Below are positions 63,042 through 64,000 of a stretch of DNA of 64,000 bases, piece by piece. The notes beneath the pieces were generated by a model that worked only from the letters and a program-made list of their open reading frames with translations, did not search any database and was not told the DNA's origin. Made by a program: the position numbers and the translations under genes. Each line of letters begins with the position of its first letter. The first letter of the stretch is position 1. The DNA is from Erwinia sp. SLM-02 (GTDB taxonomy: Bacteria > Pseudomonadota > Gammaproteobacteria > Enterobacterales > Enterobacteriaceae), in contig NZ_JAQISN010000001.1 in the NCBI RefSeq assembly GCF_037450285.1, forward strand, positions 1,426,001 to 1,490,000, in the 5' to 3' direction.

Positions 63042-64000
63042 ATGAGCCAGATTGCACGCCGGATTAAACTCGGTCTGATGTTACAGGGAGCGGGCGGTCA
63101 TATGAATGCCTGGCGGCATCATAACGTCCCCGCAGACGCCAGCGTCAATGTTAACTGGTATCACCAGTTGGCGCATCAGGCAGAAGAGGCGGGGCTGGAT
63201 TTTTTATTCGTTGCCGACGGTCTGCACATTAATGAAAAGTCGCTGCCGCACTTCCTTAACCGCTTCGAGCCGATAGCGCTGCTCTCCTCGCTGGCCTCGG
63301 TGACGCACCGCATTGGCCTGGCCGGAACCATTTCCACCTCCTACAGCGATCCCTTTACCGTGGCGCGCCAGGTTGCCTCTCTGGATTTACTCAGCGGCGG
63401 ACGCGCGGGATGGAACGTGGTGACCTCCCCGCTGGAAGGGTCGGGCCGCAACTTTGGCCGCGCGCATCCTCAGCACTCCGAGCGCTACCGCATTGCCGAA
63501 GAGTATCTGCAGGTGGTGCAGGGACTGTGGGACTCGTGGGAGGACGACGCCTTTATCCGCGACAAGCAGAGCGGGGTTTTCTTTGACGCCGCAAAACTGC
63601 ACGCGCTGAACCACAAAGGCGAATACTTCTCGGTGGCCGGGCCGCTGAATATCCAGCGCTCGGCGCAGGGTCAGCCGGTGATCTTCCAGGCCGGCGCCTC
63701 GGATACCGGTATCGCGCTGGCGGCCAAAACGGCGGATGCGGTGTTCACCAACGCCCGCACGCTGGAAGAAGCCGAAAGCTACGCGCACAGGTTGAACGCT
63801 GAGGCACGGGCGCAGCAGAAACCAACGCCGGGCATTTTCCCCGGCATCACGCCAATCGTCGGCAAAACGGAAGCCGAAGCGGAAGAAAAATATCGCTACC
63901 TGCTGTCGCTGCTGTCGCTGGACGATGCCCTCAGCTATCTCGGTCGCTTCTTCGACCACCATGACTTCAGCCAGTACGATCCCGATGGTCCGTTCCCGGA
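63042..64000 (+). CDS. NtaA/SnaA/DszA-type FMN-dependent monooxygenase, 3' truncated
   Basis: The frame opens at ATG 63042 (GGAG upstream) and runs off the window after 319 codons; about 430 are usual. Bacterial-luciferase-like barrel: IKLGLMLQGAGGHMNAWRH, FLFVADG, LDLLSGGRAGWNVVTSP near 120-136, HSERYRIAEEYLQVVQGLWDSW (split over 150-171), and VIFQAGASDTG near 214-224. Oxidises a small organic molecule using reduced FMN from a partner reductase, often in sulphur or xenobiotic use. TACCACGGA occurs twice just upstream. Confidence 0.88.
   Translation, partial: MSQIARRIKLGLMLQGAGGHMNAWRHHNVPADASVNVNWYHQLAHQAEEAGLDFLFVADGLHINEKSLPHFLNRFEPIALLSSLASVTHRIGLAGTISTSYSDPFTVARQVASLDLLSGGRAGWNVVTSPLEGSGRNFGRAHPQHSERYRIAEEYLQVVQGLWDSWEDDAFIRDKQSGVFFDAAKLHALNHKGEYFSVAGPLNIQRSAQGQPVIFQAGASDTGIALAAKTADAVFTNARTLEEAESYAHRLNAEARAQQKPTPGIFPGITPIVGKTEAEAEEKYRYLLSLLSLDDALSYLGRFFDHHDFSQYDPDGPFP

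Overview
The window is about 64 kb of a GC-rich enterobacterial chromosome from the replication-terminus side. The strongest evidence is a block that matches the Escherichia coli terminus backbone in content and order: add/ydgJ, ydgA-manA, fumC-tus, ynfM/ynfL, mlc-ynfK, ynfD, ynfB, ynfA, ydfG and dcp. A perfect Ter site sits in front of tus. Codon use, the short intergenic repeats and the accessory sugar and iron loci suggest an Erwinia/Pantoea-type member of the Enterobacterales. The family is an inference; the order is well supported.

Left part (1-25 kb) is mostly accessory carbon metabolism. A sugar-acid operon (MHS-type transporter, enolase-superfamily dehydratase, DapA-like aldolase/dehydratase, dgoK, dgoA) meets an IclR regulator tail to tail. 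A repeat-rich island follows, with a self-contained RpiR regulator / PTS EIIBC / 6-phospho-beta-glucosidase cassette in its middle. The same two repeat families, in the same order and orientation, lie on both sides of that cassette. Next come an M20 amidohydrolase with its permease, then a complete L-arabinose block (araBA divergent from araFGH-araC, with no araD), then ydgJ and add.

Middle part (25-45 kb): a 2-kb gene-free stretch holds two families of MITE-like inverted-repeat elements. After it comes the conserved backbone from ydgA to dcp, with an inserted multidrug-type transporter and a guanine deaminase gene.

Right part (45-64 kb): an iron-acquisition locus has a FyuA-like TonB receptor, an O-methyltransferase and an MFS permease translationally coupled in one operon, with a Fur-box-like site and a divergent AraC/YbtA-type activator. 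Then yeaL, a small conserved protein, a sugar-phosphate-isomerase-like TIM barrel, a glutamate-dehydrogenase-family gene divergent from dsdA, fabV, a small lipoprotein, and a LacI regulator divergent from an inositol-dehydrogenase-like gene. Last come a second oxidoreductase, a bestrophin-type channel and a truncated flavin monooxygenase.

Several candidate operators can be read from the sequence. A TGTCAC-N5-GTGACA pair serves the RpiR/PTS cassette. A TGATGG-N4-CCATCA pair links the LacI gene, iolG-like gene and a separate oxidoreductase into one likely regulon. There are also an Mlc-type operator with a CRP site before mlc, a purine-type inverted pair before guaD, and a Ter site that overlaps the tus control region.
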